Assembly: GCF_017068455.1 (NCBI RefSeq)
Contig: NZ_CP070608.1
Coordinates: 3,267,488 to 3,331,487 of the forward strand
Direction of reading: 5' to 3'
Origin: Fulvivirga lutea
Lineage (GTDB): Bacteria; Bacteroidota; Bacteroidia; Cytophagales; Cyclobacteriaceae
Length of the DNA stretch: 64,000 bases
Both the position numbers and the translations under genes were made by a program. Below the pieces are notes generated by a model. The model had not been told where the DNA came from. It searched no databases and saw only the letters and a program-made list of their open reading frames with translations. Shown piece after piece: positions 8,707-17,842 of the stretch. How positions within the stretch are numbered: position 1 is the first letter of the stretch; each line of letters opens with the position of its first letter.

Positions 8707-9873
8707 TCAAAGGCTTTTGTAAAGCTCTGTAAGTTTGTAGCCGTATTGAGATTTATCAAATAAAGAAATTGCTTTATTTCTTGAATAATCAACTATATTG
8801 GCCAAATTATCTCGATTTTGTATAATATCAATCAGTCCTTTAGTCATTCCATCAATGTCTTCTAATTTATAAATGTACCCGTTTCTACCTTGATCAATCA
8901 ATTCTGGCAGGCCTCCAACATCAGTAGCAATAATTGCACATCCCGAAGCCAATGCCTCTACTCCAACATTTGGCATTCCTTCCTCTTTACTAGGAAGTAT
9001 TACAACGTTTGATTTAGCCAAACATGATTTAGCTTCCTCAGGGTTAAGATGACCTATTAATTTAACTGTTTCTTTATATTTCAAACTGCCCACCCAATCA
9101 TGGACTTCTTTTATATCACTTTCAGGACCTCCAAATAACAACCTTGCCTTACTTCTAAAGGCTTTATCTTCAATTGAACTCCAAATTTTCATTAAAGTAA
9201 GTCCGCCTTTTGTATCTCTACCAAATGGTAAATCTTTATAATCCGGAAGCCCACCTAGAAACAGAATATCTACTTTTTCTTTATTCTTACTGCTAGGTTT
9301 AAAACGACTTGTATCAACTCCTCTATAAATGACTTCCACAGGCGCCTCGAAGTTCGGGTAGAGCTTACTAAAGGCTAATTTAAGTGCTTCACTATTTGCT
9401 GAAATTCCATGAACATTGTTTATCCATGGTTTTACGTAATTTTGATTCATTATAACTGGCAGTACAGAGTTTACATCAGAGCCAATTATTTGTGCAACAT
9501 GTTTATTTCCAAATTTTGCGGTCCAGTTTGAGCCAATTAAACTCATAGAGTTGGCTCCTATTGAGTGAATAATATCAATCTTTTTTAGCAGGTTCCGAAG
9601 AATAACAGCTCCAATTTTTGAAAATACCTTTACCTTCATTTTATTAGAACTTGGTAAAAATGGCAACCTTAGTTGAATGACTTCATGTGTTGACTCGTCA
9701 AATCTTTGAAGAATTTTAAGGCCTGGTCGCCATGCTCTTAGAAAAACGACAGTTACTTTATGGTGCTTGGATAATTCTTTTGCTCCCCGTTGATTAAAAA
9801 CACACCTTGCTAAATTTTCGTTTGTTGGATACCCTCCAACAAGCAATAATATATGTAATGAAACATCCTTCAA
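8707..9873 (-). CDS. Family 4 glycosyltransferase
   Basis: A 388-residue GT-B retaining glycosyltransferase. LLLVGGYPTNENLARCVF forms the N-terminal fold start, and EEGMPNVGVEALASG gives the EX7E donor-binding motif, followed by IIATDVGGLPELI. The start codon appears to be TTG: a TAA lies directly before it in frame, and no ATG occurs until well into the first Rossmann domain. It lies 13 bases after the Cys-less asparagine-synthase-like gene and 40 bases before asnB. It is a cytoplasmic peripheral membrane enzyme adding one sugar to the repeat unit; its specificity is not visible. Confidence 0.87.
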   Translation of the reverse strand: MKDVSLHILLLVGGYPTNENLARCVFNQRGAKELSKHHKVTVVFLRAWRPGLKILQRFDESTHEVIQLRLPFLPSSNKMKVKVFSKIGAVILRNLLKKIDIIHSIGANSMSLIGSNWTAKFGNKHVAQIIGSDVNSVLPVIMNQNYVKPWINNVHGISANSEALKLAFSKLYPNFEAPVEVIYRGVDTSRFKPSSKNKEKVDILFLGGLPDYKDLPFGRDTKGGLTLMKIWSSIEDKAFRSKARLLFGGPESDIKEVHDWVGSLKYKETVKLIGHLNPEEAKSCLAKSNVVILPSKEEGMPNVGVEALASGCAIIATDVGGLPELIDQGRNGYIYKLEDIDGMTKGLIDIIQNRDNLANIVDYSRNKAISLFDKSQYGYKLTELYKSL

Positions 9874-9886
9874 TTATTTATTATTA

Positions 9887-11656
9887 TTAAACTAATTTAT
9901 TCACTTTTTTAAGGTATAAAATCAAATATGATAGACTAATATAAACTGGCATTAAATCTGGACGACTTGTTAATTTGAATTCATCTATGGGCAACTTATA
10001 AGCTCTTAATAACTCAACACCTTCTCTTATTATTAAGAATTCATTCATGAATTTCATGAAATCTTCATTACCCTTCGAGGTGAATTTTTTATCAAGTCTA
10101 TTTTGATAAATATTTTTAGGTGTAATCTCCTTTATTATATATTTAAGTTTTTCAACAAATGGTTCTCCACTACTGAAGGAATAACCGTAACCACTAATAA
10201 CATCTGCTAACTTTTTATTTAACTTTCTTATTATTGATTGTTGGAAAAAGTAAGACAATCCGTGATAAGGAATTGCTTTATATGAATCTTGTATCAATTG
10301 CCGGTCTACAAATGGTGTTACAAAATGGCTTATTTTATTTTCAGCATTCGTTCTTGCTCCCATCAAACTTGGAACATAAACTTCGTTACAATATTGACTC
10401 ATTTCTAAACGAGTAATGTAATTTCTGCCTTTTTCTATATCTAACCGTGTGCGGATTTTCTTTTCCAAATAATTAAAATAATTTTCCTCTTCACTTTTAT
10501 TAGTGAAACATCTACCAGCAAGATGATAGCATAAATAATAGCGAATAAAATAGGTCAATGACCATTTATTACTTTCCATGTGCCATTCATTTCGATATTG
10601 CTCACCACCTACTCCATTCATTCCAAGTCTTTTATCATCTAAAATCTTCAACCTGTGTTCTCTTGTGTTGTACTCTTCAGTAAAATAACAATGCATTCTC
10701 ACATGACCATCATAATACAATAAAGCTTCTTCTAAATTGGAAGCCATTTCTTCATTTGATTTTTCGAAATGATGTTTTATTGGAATACACTTTAAATCTA
10801 ATTCAGCAGCTTTGGCAACTTTTTCTGCAATGTCAAGTTCTGTATCTTTAGTTTTCCTCCAATAAGTATGTAATTGGATTTTTTGCTTTTTTAAATTCCT
10901 TAAAAGATAAATAAGAATCATCCTGCTATCATGACCACTTGAAATACCAGTATCAACGCCTTGATTATTTGCAAATGATTTTGTGTCTTTGAAAAACCTA
11001 TCTACCGATTCAATTTCATATTCCAATGCCTCACTAAGGTTTTTAAAATTTTCATGCCCAATAGACAATAAGGTCTTATCTTTCGTGATATTAATATTAC
11101 CTATTTGGTCATGAATATGAAGTTCAACCCTATTAACATTATCTACTAGCGTATCTGGACCTATTAGTCTACCTGTGGTTAAAACTTCAATTAATGCATT
11201 TCTATTTAATTCAACATTTTCACTCAAACCAAAAATAGTAGCCAAAAATGAAGTTGAAATTACATTATGATGAAGATCAAAGTATACATTAAATATCCCC
11301 GCCTGATCCATATATAGGGACAAATAACTTCCGTCAGGTGAATATAGAAAAGCAAATGAACCGCGTACATTTCTATAATCCCAAGAATTACTTCTTAGAT
11401 CATTTAGTATCGCATGAAGAGATTCGCTTAATGTACTACATCCTTTATAAATTGGTGTCCCCGCAACAATCAAATGATGTCCGTCTATATTAATTTGATG
11501 TTTATCCTTGGACAATTCTTTATCCCATACCAATACAATATGATCTTTAAATTCTAGACAATCAAAATTTTTCATTCCAAATCGTTGGAACAAAAACTTT
11601 ACTTTATCAATTCTTAAATCTTTATAACCCCTCTTGGCAACTAAAAATGCACCCAT
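9887..11656 (-). CDS. Asparagine-synthase-like protein lacking the glutaminase Cys
   Basis: A 589-residue protein with the two-domain layout of asparagine synthases. It begins MGAFLVAKRG, so the nucleophilic Cys2 of class II amidotransferases is missing, as is the HRGPD motif. The second domain keeps a variant pyrophosphatase loop, SSGHDSR at 239-245, where the family has SGGxDS. It therefore likely activates a carboxylate by adenylation without hydrolysing glutamine, using ammonia or an amine as nucleophile, as beta-lactam and lasso-peptide synthetases do. It sits beside an ATP-grasp protein, an adenylate-forming enzyme and a FemAB-like protein. The chemistry is inferred; the substrate is unknown. 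Confidence 0.75.
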   Translation of the reverse strand: MGAFLVAKRGYKDLRIDKVKFLFQRFGMKNFDCLEFKDHIVLVWDKELSKDKHQINIDGHHLIVAGTPIYKGCSTLSESLHAILNDLRSNSWDYRNVRGSFAFLYSPDGSYLSLYMDQAGIFNVYFDLHHNVISTSFLATIFGLSENVELNRNALIEVLTTGRLIGPDTLVDNVNRVELHIHDQIGNINITKDKTLLSIGHENFKNLSEALEYEIESVDRFFKDTKSFANNQGVDTGISSGHDSRMILIYLLRNLKKQKIQLHTYWRKTKDTELDIAEKVAKAAELDLKCIPIKHHFEKSNEEMASNLEEALLYYDGHVRMHCYFTEEYNTREHRLKILDDKRLGMNGVGGEQYRNEWHMESNKWSLTYFIRYYLCYHLAGRCFTNKSEEENYFNYLEKKIRTRLDIEKGRNYITRLEMSQYCNEVYVPSLMGARTNAENKISHFVTPFVDRQLIQDSYKAIPYHGLSYFFQQSIIRKLNKKLADVISGYGYSFSSGEPFVEKLKYIIKEITPKNIYQNRLDKKFTSKGNEDFMKFMNEFLIIREGVELLRAYKLPIDEFKLTSRPDLMPVYISLSYLILYLKKVNKLV

Positions 11657-11659
11657 TAA

Positions 11660-12745
11660 TTATATCACTTTGTAAGCTTTCATAAATTTTAAAATGCGTT
11701 CATCTTTTAAAAATCCACCATGCAGTTGATGTACTTTGTAGCAGGGTGCATTATTTCCTTCTAGCATTACATAACCTACTTCATTATCAAGAACTACGAT
11801 GTCCCAACCAATAACTTTAAGAAACGATACTGAATTGGCTAAATTCACAATCCCATCTTTTATTTTTTCCCAATTTGGAATTTGAACACCTTCAATTTGT
11901 ACACCTGTTTCTGGGTGTTTAGTATACCAATTTTTCCTGCTTTCTGTAGGAATTATATAGGAGCCTTTTCCAATTTTCCCTGATGGGATATCAATATTAC
12001 ACGTGATTCCTCCAACAGCAAAATTATCCACAGGATAGGAATGTTCTGTCCCAATTCTTTGTACCGCATGAGCAATAAATGCTTGATTTGTTATTGGATC
12101 TACCATTGTCAATATCCTTACGGTATTAGTTGTTCTTGGATAGAACTCACGAGAGTAAGAAGCTTGCTTAATTAAAGGACAAATGATATTTAAATCCAGC
12201 TTTGGTAGTTCCTCCTTTAGTTCATCATCTGAGCAAGGTTGCCCATTCCAAATAAACCCTACGGTTGATTGATTAGAGATAGTATGTACTTGTCCTCCTC
12301 TTGAACCATATGCTGGTTTTACCACAACATCTTGACCAGATTTGATAAGGTGAAGTACGTCATCTATATCGCTAATTTTAAACTCATCCGTTTGTGGTAT
12401 AACTAAACCGTTATTAATGAATGCATAATTGTATACTACAGGACAAAATTTGCCAAAAAATAAAGGAAACATAATTTTATCATCAACATACACTTTTGAA
12501 CTTCTTGAATTAATTCTCGAGGCCCTCAAATTCTCCTGATAGTCACTTACATATTCATTGGGTTTATTTTCGCCCTTATAAAATTCATACCTGTAATATG
12601 CTGCACTAAAGAAGCCTCCACACCACATTTTAATTCTAGCAGTTAATGGCATAGCTGTTAATGTTTGAGCTTCCCTCCTAACTACTTTTGAAAATGTAGC
12701 CGCCCAACGATAATATCCTTTAATAAAATTAATCACAGCACTCAT
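11660..12745 (-). CDS. Sugar-transfer-associated ATP-grasp protein
   Basis: A 361-residue protein with an ATP-grasp domain from about residue 100 to the end: DVVVKPAYGSRGGQVH is the glycine-rich ATP loop, and GWDIVVLDNEVGYVMLEGNNAP has the late acidic/Asn metal-binding residues. This resembles the 'sugar-transfer associated ATP-grasp' family found in polysaccharide clusters. Such enzymes join a carboxylate to an amine through an acyl phosphate. The stop lies 3 bases before the Cys-less asparagine-synthase-like gene, implying joint action. The likely product is an amide or peptide-like linkage on a sugar; this is inference. Confidence 0.78.
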   Translation of the reverse strand: MSAVINFIKGYYRWAATFSKVVRREAQTLTAMPLTARIKMWCGGFFSAAYYRYEFYKGENKPNEYVSDYQENLRASRINSRSSKVYVDDKIMFPLFFGKFCPVVYNYAFINNGLVIPQTDEFKISDIDDVLHLIKSGQDVVVKPAYGSRGGQVHTISNQSTVGFIWNGQPCSDDELKEELPKLDLNIICPLIKQASYSREFYPRTTNTVRILTMVDPITNQAFIAHAVQRIGTEHSYPVDNFAVGGITCNIDIPSGKIGKGSYIIPTESRKNWYTKHPETGVQIEGVQIPNWEKIKDGIVNLANSVSFLKVIGWDIVVLDNEVGYVMLEGNNAPCYKVHQLHGGFLKDERILKFMKAYKVI

Positions 12746-12749
12746 ATGT

Positions 12750-14099
12750 TTACTTATTACTCATTAAATTAATCATCAATCTATGCTTCTTATTTTTACT
12801 GCTTATGAAATTCTCTGTTAACAAGGGGGTTATAACAAACTCATCTCCAAGTCTTTCTTTATACATAACAAGAATTTTTTGTAATTCATCTTCACCTAAT
12901 TCCGCCTCATCAAAAAGTTGATATTTGAATTCAACCTTATCATAATCATTCTGTACTAACTGATATCGTTTTATTTTATGAGTAAGTTCTGTAATCTGCA
13001 TCGTTTGCGTAGCCACAATTGATGATATATAGCTTCCATTTCTTCTTACAAATAAATCTCCAGTGCGACCATACAATTCATCTATAGTAGAATATTTAGG
13101 GTCGCTATTACCTAAAGAGCCATTATCTCCATTCAAATAGTTGATCAAAGGAGTTCTATAATTATAAAGTGATGTAAGAAGAAAACTATGTTCGATTCCT
13201 GTTTCCGGATGTGTTGTCTCATTTATTTTAAGAATCTCATCTGGAATAATATAAGGCCCATCCATATCTTTTTGAAAACCAAGACAGTTCATCTCCGAAC
13301 ATCCATAAAATCCTTTAACATCGCATTGAAATACCTCTCTAATTAATTCTGCTTGATCCTGAGGTAATTGTTCTGCTGTAGTAAACGCTCCTTTTATTTT
13401 AAGCCCTTTGAAATTAAGCTGTTTTGCATGAAGAGCAAGTGTATATATTGAGGACACATAGCCTTGCATAAAACATGGGCCTTGGTTTTTAATTAACTGC
13501 AATATTTCAGGTGCAGTATCAGAATTTAAGTCAAATGCCGGGATAAATACCTCACCTGAAACCCATCTTTTAATTCTACTTTTTAGGGTAGGGTAATTAT
13601 TCTTACTTAGACTACCACCAAAAAATTTAACCATTGTATCGCCAGGCTTCCAACCCATCCAGTTCAGCCCTCTGTAATAAAAGTACAACTCATTAATTCT
13701 GGCTTGTTTATTTACATCTATGTAAATTGGTTCACCAGTAGTTCCTCCTGAAGTTCTTGTAAGACATTCTGCGTCAGGGATTGAGGGTGTTAATAGTTGA
13801 TCCCTTTTGGACTTAATGATATCTTTTGTTAATAATGGAATTTTGCTTAAATCTTTAATATCCTGAAAGGACTCAGGCAACAGACCATGTTCATTAAACA
13901 GAGATCGGTAATAATTATTATTGTAATAAACAAAATCAATGAGTTTCAGAAAAGCTTCATTTTGTAATTCCTGAATACCTTCCTTATCAATTGTACTATT
14001 AGCTTTTTGCAACAGATCATGTGCCAATTTCACCTCTTTGTTAAGAAGTTTTTCAACAAAGACCGCTTGCTGAAATAAAAATCGTCTTAAATGACCCAT
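12750..14099 (-). CDS. Adenylate-forming ligase, PaaK/CapK family
   Basis: A 449-residue protein related to phenylacetate-CoA ligase and the capsule protein CapK. The AMP-binding P-loop is TRTSGGTTGEPIYI around residue 118, GFYGCSEMNCLGF is the aromatic-acid substrate/adenylate motif, and YGRTGDLF is the conserved Asp motif near residue 340. It would activate an acid as acyl-AMP, possibly passing it to CoA or directly to an amine. The gene is 4 bases upstream of the ATP-grasp gene. CapK-type proteins recur in surface-glycan loci, but their acid substrates are largely undefined. Confidence 0.8.
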   Translation of the reverse strand: MGHLRRFLFQQAVFVEKLLNKEVKLAHDLLQKANSTIDKEGIQELQNEAFLKLIDFVYYNNNYYRSLFNEHGLLPESFQDIKDLSKIPLLTKDIIKSKRDQLLTPSIPDAECLTRTSGGTTGEPIYIDVNKQARINELYFYYRGLNWMGWKPGDTMVKFFGGSLSKNNYPTLKSRIKRWVSGEVFIPAFDLNSDTAPEILQLIKNQGPCFMQGYVSSIYTLALHAKQLNFKGLKIKGAFTTAEQLPQDQAELIREVFQCDVKGFYGCSEMNCLGFQKDMDGPYIIPDEILKINETTHPETGIEHSFLLTSLYNYRTPLINYLNGDNGSLGNSDPKYSTIDELYGRTGDLFVRRNGSYISSIVATQTMQITELTHKIKRYQLVQNDYDKVEFKYQLFDEAELGEDELQKILVMYKERLGDEFVITPLLTENFISSKNKKHRLMINLMSNK

Positions 14100-14106
14100 T
14101 TGATAC

Positions 14107-15291
14107 TTAATTATTGACCCTTAGTAGTTGATAATAGTAGTTTACCAATTTGTCTAATTCGACTTCAAAATTATAGAAATCCCTAACCGCATTTCTTCCA
14201 TTTTCCCCTAATTGTTTGGTGCTAGTCGATTCTATAATTGACAAAATACCTTCGGCAATTGACTCTGGTTGGCTCGAATCAACTACTACTCCGCAGTTAC
14301 CCTTATCTATGACCTTCTTAACTTCTGGAAAATCCTCACCTATTACAGCCAATTCCATAGCCATGTATTCAAATAGTCTATTTGGAATTGTAACCTTATT
14401 ATTAAGGTTGTTTTCATAAAAAACACATCCAATATGACACATGGCCACTCTTTCAAAATTTTCCAACCAAGGTTTCATACCTTCAAATTCAACGGCATGC
14501 TCAACACCAATATTATGAGCTAATTTAACCAGTTCTTGTTTATAATTTTCAGGACTATATTTACCAACAAATTTGAATTTTACTTCAGGTTTCTTTTTTA
14601 GAACAAGTGGTATTGCTTCAATAGTCTGATTACAATTCCTTGCTTTAGAATTAGTTCCACTTGTAATAATTGTAATATTATCATGCTTGGCTATTCCATT
14701 AGCTGTTGGTAGTCTAGAAACATATGGTACGTTACTTATAGCAATTCCTGGCTTTCGACTTTTTTTATATAACAATTTCATAGTATCGGTTGTGGTAACA
14801 TACCCTCCCGTTTTATTTATGACTTTTATTTCAAACCATCTAAATAAATTCATTATGGTTTGTCGAATAAAAACCGGCATTCTTAATTTATCTATTCTAG
14901 CACAATAGTTTTCGTGAATGTCGTAAATAATTTTACCGGAAAAATTAAAAGAGTAAAACCAAACCCAAGGGAGCATATCAGGGTCATGAAAATGAATTAT
15001 ATCTGGCTTTATTTCTAAAGCTCTTTTAATAGCTTCTCTAGAGCTTAATAGTCTCCTGAGAATTCCAGTTCTTTTCTTAATCCAGATTAGATTCACTCCA
15101 TATTTTTCATCCCTATTATCGTAATTAATGCCTTCTTCAGATGTTTTATTTAAAGCAATAGGTGTCGATATCAAACAAACATCGAACTGTTCTCCTACCA
15201 ACCCAACACAGGCTCGCTCAAATATCCTGTCGTCATCCCAGGTATGCATGCTCGTTACATGACATACCTTTATTTTATTTCTTGACTCCAT
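14107..15291 (-). CDS. Family 4 glycosyltransferase
   Basis: A 394-residue GT-B enzyme. VCHVTSMHTWDDDRIFERAC is the N-terminal fold start, HFHDPDMLPWVW lies near residue 95, IIYDIHENY follows, and IPNRLFEYMAMELAVIGED is the donor-binding region in the C-terminal domain. It is cytoplasmic and presumably adds one sugar to the repeat unit. The gene overlaps the upstream FemAB-like gene by 22 bases and ends 7 bases before the CapK-like gene, which places it in the amide-chemistry cassette. Nothing in the sequence shows the donor. Confidence 0.87.
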   Translation of the reverse strand: MESRNKIKVCHVTSMHTWDDDRIFERACVGLVGEQFDVCLISTPIALNKTSEEGINYDNRDEKYGVNLIWIKKRTGILRRLLSSREAIKRALEIKPDIIHFHDPDMLPWVWFYSFNFSGKIIYDIHENYCARIDKLRMPVFIRQTIMNLFRWFEIKVINKTGGYVTTTDTMKLLYKKSRKPGIAISNVPYVSRLPTANGIAKHDNITIITSGTNSKARNCNQTIEAIPLVLKKKPEVKFKFVGKYSPENYKQELVKLAHNIGVEHAVEFEGMKPWLENFERVAMCHIGCVFYENNLNNKVTIPNRLFEYMAMELAVIGEDFPEVKKVIDKGNCGVVVDSSQPESIAEGILSIIESTSTKQLGENGRNAVRDFYNFEVELDKLVNYYYQLLRVNN

Positions 15292-16247
15292 TGTTGAAAT
15301 GCTCTTAATCCAAAATAGAAAGGATTTTTACTTTTCAACACACGAAATCTCGTATGTTGAACCCCACCCATCATTCGATAGAATTGCTCTACACCTTTAA
15401 TTGAACTGCCCTCAAAATCAAATTTTTTATTCTTCTCTTTTGCCATTAAAATGGCATGATACACTAAACAAGCATTTGCATTTTTATAGACAGGATGATC
15501 TATTCTTTTTGAGCCATTAATTAAATTGTATACAGTGTGATTGTCAAACGGAAAAATACCTCCGCTAAATAACCCGTATTTTTTTGATTTCAAACCAAGT
15601 GAAAAATAATTTCCAGAAATTGAACTAAGTAAATCCTTCAGGATATGAGTCATAGGATTAAACCCAGATCGGGCGCCAGTTTCCTTCTGAAGTTCAAGTA
15701 TCATTTCCAATTCCTGATTAATCAAAAGTTCAATTTCTCCATTTTCCATTAAATTTAGAAATCCCTCGATTTCTCTTCTTTTGTTTGATGTTACATTGTT
15801 TATTGAATAATTAGCTATATCATTTATTTGATATGTAACCAACCTTTGGTCTGTGAATCCACTCCATTTATATGGCAAAGTATTGAAATCATTTGTGGAT
15901 AGGAGAAACTCAACATGTCCGTACTTCAGTTTATTGGTAACTTGTTCAATAAAATCTGCTTTTTTTGAATGACTTTTAAAATGCTTTTTAGAATTTATAT
16001 CTCCAAAAAGTGGGCCTCTAAATGGAGTATAAGGAAGATTGTGTATTCCTTTTACTCCAAACCTGTTTTTTACAATAAACGCCACACCACCTAGTATTCT
16101 GTTTGCCTTTTTCTCAACTAATACGACAAGATCTCCTCGATGGGATTGAAGCCACTTAGAAGTATGAAAAATAGTGCCTTCTGGATGGTTTCTAACGTAT
16201 TCATCCCAGAAATGATAATCATTTTCATCTAGTTGATGAAGGGCCAT
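15270..16247 (-). CDS. FemAB/FemX-like GNAT aminoacyl- or acyltransferase
   Basis: A 325-residue protein with the double-GNAT architecture of FemAB-type proteins. It shows the early FHTSKWLQSH, and the C-terminal block KFDFEGSSIKGVEQFYRMMGG is the family's signature. True FemX/FemA enzymes transfer amino acids from aminoacyl-tRNA onto peptidoglycan precursors; relatives in exopolysaccharide clusters have unknown acceptors. It overlaps wzy upstream by 23 bases and the glycosyltransferase downstream by 22 bases. Together with the CapK-like, ATP-grasp and asparagine-synthase-like genes it suggests an aminoacyl modification of the glycan, which is inference. Confidence 0.78.
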   Translation of the reverse strand: MALHQLDENDYHFWDEYVRNHPEGTIFHTSKWLQSHRGDLVVLVEKKANRILGGVAFIVKNRFGVKGIHNLPYTPFRGPLFGDINSKKHFKSHSKKADFIEQVTNKLKYGHVEFLLSTNDFNTLPYKWSGFTDQRLVTYQINDIANYSINNVTSNKRREIEGFLNLMENGEIELLINQELEMILELQKETGARSGFNPMTHILKDLLSSISGNYFSLGLKSKKYGLFSGGIFPFDNHTVYNLINGSKRIDHPVYKNANACLVYHAILMAKEKNKKFDFEGSSIKGVEQFYRMMGGVQHTRFRVLKSKNPFYFGLRAFQQWSQEIK

Positions 16248-17433
16248 CGGCTATTATTTGATTTAATATTTGAACTGGATTTCTTTTAATTAGCAATGTT
16301 ATTGTAATCAATACGGAAAGAAAAATCATATGTATTTGAAAAAACCAATTTGTTCCAAACAATCCAAAACTAAATTCAGATATCAAAAAAAACAGTAGCC
16401 ATCTGTTAATATTACTCAAGCGATTCGTTAGATATTTTAAATTTCGAATCATTCTCTTAAAAAGATTAAAGTACATTCCACCGTAAGCTAATACTCCTAG
16501 AAATCCTAATTGCACTGCTATATCTAGTAGGTCGGTATGAGATATCTTACCTCCTGATATATATCTGAATTGATTTAGACCTATGCCTACTACTGGGTAT
16601 TCAAAAAAAGTCTCTAATGCCAATAACATATACCTAAACCTATTCTCTTCTTCCAGTTCAACAAGATATCCTGAATTGTCTGTTAGTCTACGATAAATCA
16701 CTAATTCAGTAAAGTATTCTGAGTAAAAATAGAACACAACGATTGATAAAATGAGACCAAGTAAAATCTTTGTTGGTACACCTAATTTTTTACTATTGAA
16801 AATGATAAATGGAAATATAAGAGATGCAAATAAAAAATTTGCCCTTGATGCTGTCACTATTATACCCAAATACAATAGAAAAAAACTGATTAAAAGTACT
16901 GATTTAAGAACTATATTTTTTGGGTGATAATTTAATACCCATATGAGTATTATGATCATCATTCCAATTCTTGCTATAATAGCTGTTCCATTTGCGTTTC
17001 CCATTAAGCCAGCCATTCGAAAATACTCATCATTTAAATTGGGTGATTCGATATAAAAACTAAATAGAACTACCATAATGCAAGATATGGCAATAGAATA
17101 AAGTACCTTTCTTAAGTCATAAACATCTCTTATGGCAAGAAATATTATTACCATTAATATACTATTTGTAAATAGCACTCTATAATATCTAATAAAACCA
17201 TCAACATCTTTACTTATAAAATAGCCTAGTATCGATATTATTAGCATTGAGCCATAAAAAAAGTACTCTTTAGGTATATCCTTTATACGGTGATTATTTT
17301 TATGAAATATTAAAAGGGTAACAATAGGAGAAATCACCCATAGAATAATTTGATTCACTGTATTAAATCCAGCAAAATCCAAGTTAGCCACAAAAAGAAA
17401 TAAGAATAGATATAAACTTAATACAATGGACAT
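16225..17433 (-). CDS. wzy: O-antigen polymerase/ligase family membrane protein (Wzy-like)
   Basis: A 402-residue, highly hydrophobic protein with about 10-12 predicted membrane segments and one longer outward loop (about 245-290) containing the FEYPVVGIGLNQFR motif characteristic of the Wzy/WaaL family. It would polymerise flipped lipid-linked repeat units at the periplasmic face. It is the first gene after a 409-bp non-coding gap, so it may open a separate transcription unit running to the left edge. Ligase versus polymerase function cannot be separated from the sequence, but the nearby wzx, wzc and wza favour Wzy. Confidence 0.82.
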   Translation of the reverse strand: MSIVLSLYLFLFLFVANLDFAGFNTVNQIILWVISPIVTLLIFHKNNHRIKDIPKEYFFYGSMLIISILGYFISKDVDGFIRYYRVLFTNSILMVIIFLAIRDVYDLRKVLYSIAISCIMVVLFSFYIESPNLNDEYFRMAGLMGNANGTAIIARIGMMIIILIWVLNYHPKNIVLKSVLLISFFLLYLGIIVTASRANFLFASLIFPFIIFNSKKLGVPTKILLGLILSIVVFYFYSEYFTELVIYRRLTDNSGYLVELEEENRFRYMLLALETFFEYPVVGIGLNQFRYISGGKISHTDLLDIAVQLGFLGVLAYGGMYFNLFKRMIRNLKYLTNRLSNINRWLLFFLISEFSFGLFGTNWFFQIHMIFLSVLITITLLIKRNPVQILNQIIADGPSSTR

Positions 17434-17842
17434 TTATTCTAATATTGAATAAAATGTTTAATTATTAAATACTCTTTTAGCTAATATTTGATAGTCTCTA
17501 GTTAGGAATCAATTAAATAAGTCAGATTATTCCAGTACTACATTCTTATTATTAGATTTTCAAGGCTAATCTACATTAACAAAATTTAAAAAGTAAAAAC
17601 AAACTGGATAAGAAAATATAATTGAGTGTTAATAATTAATACTTAGACTATTACAAGAACTTGGACATAACTAGTGAAAACCAATCAATTGTTTCTATCG
17701 TGATGCTAAATTAAAATTTATGATTAGATACACTCCGAATAAATAATTATTATTTCATCAAAGAAATATCTTATTTACGCATGCATTGATAATCATTAAT
17801 ATCATTCAACGTAATTAATTGCCACTCCGTGATTAATAGATC
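17434..17842. other. 409-bp non-coding gap upstream of wzy
   Basis: A very AT-rich stretch between the T9SS-protein gene and wzy, both on the minus strand. I found no convincing reading frame, tRNA-like fold, strong hairpin with a T-run, or TAnnTTTG element on the minus strand. It presumably holds the 3' untranslated end of the upstream gene and the promoter of the wzy-led gene group, but neither can be pointed to by eye. Confidence 0.5.

Noticed and set aside
8667-8792. Longer N-terminus of the asparagine synthase
   Set aside because: The glutaminase Cys must directly follow the initiator Met, so translation starts at 8666.
17434-17842. Hidden small RNA or gene in the 409-bp gap
   Set aside because: Only AT-rich sequence with weak, short palindromes; nothing rises above what the composition predicts.
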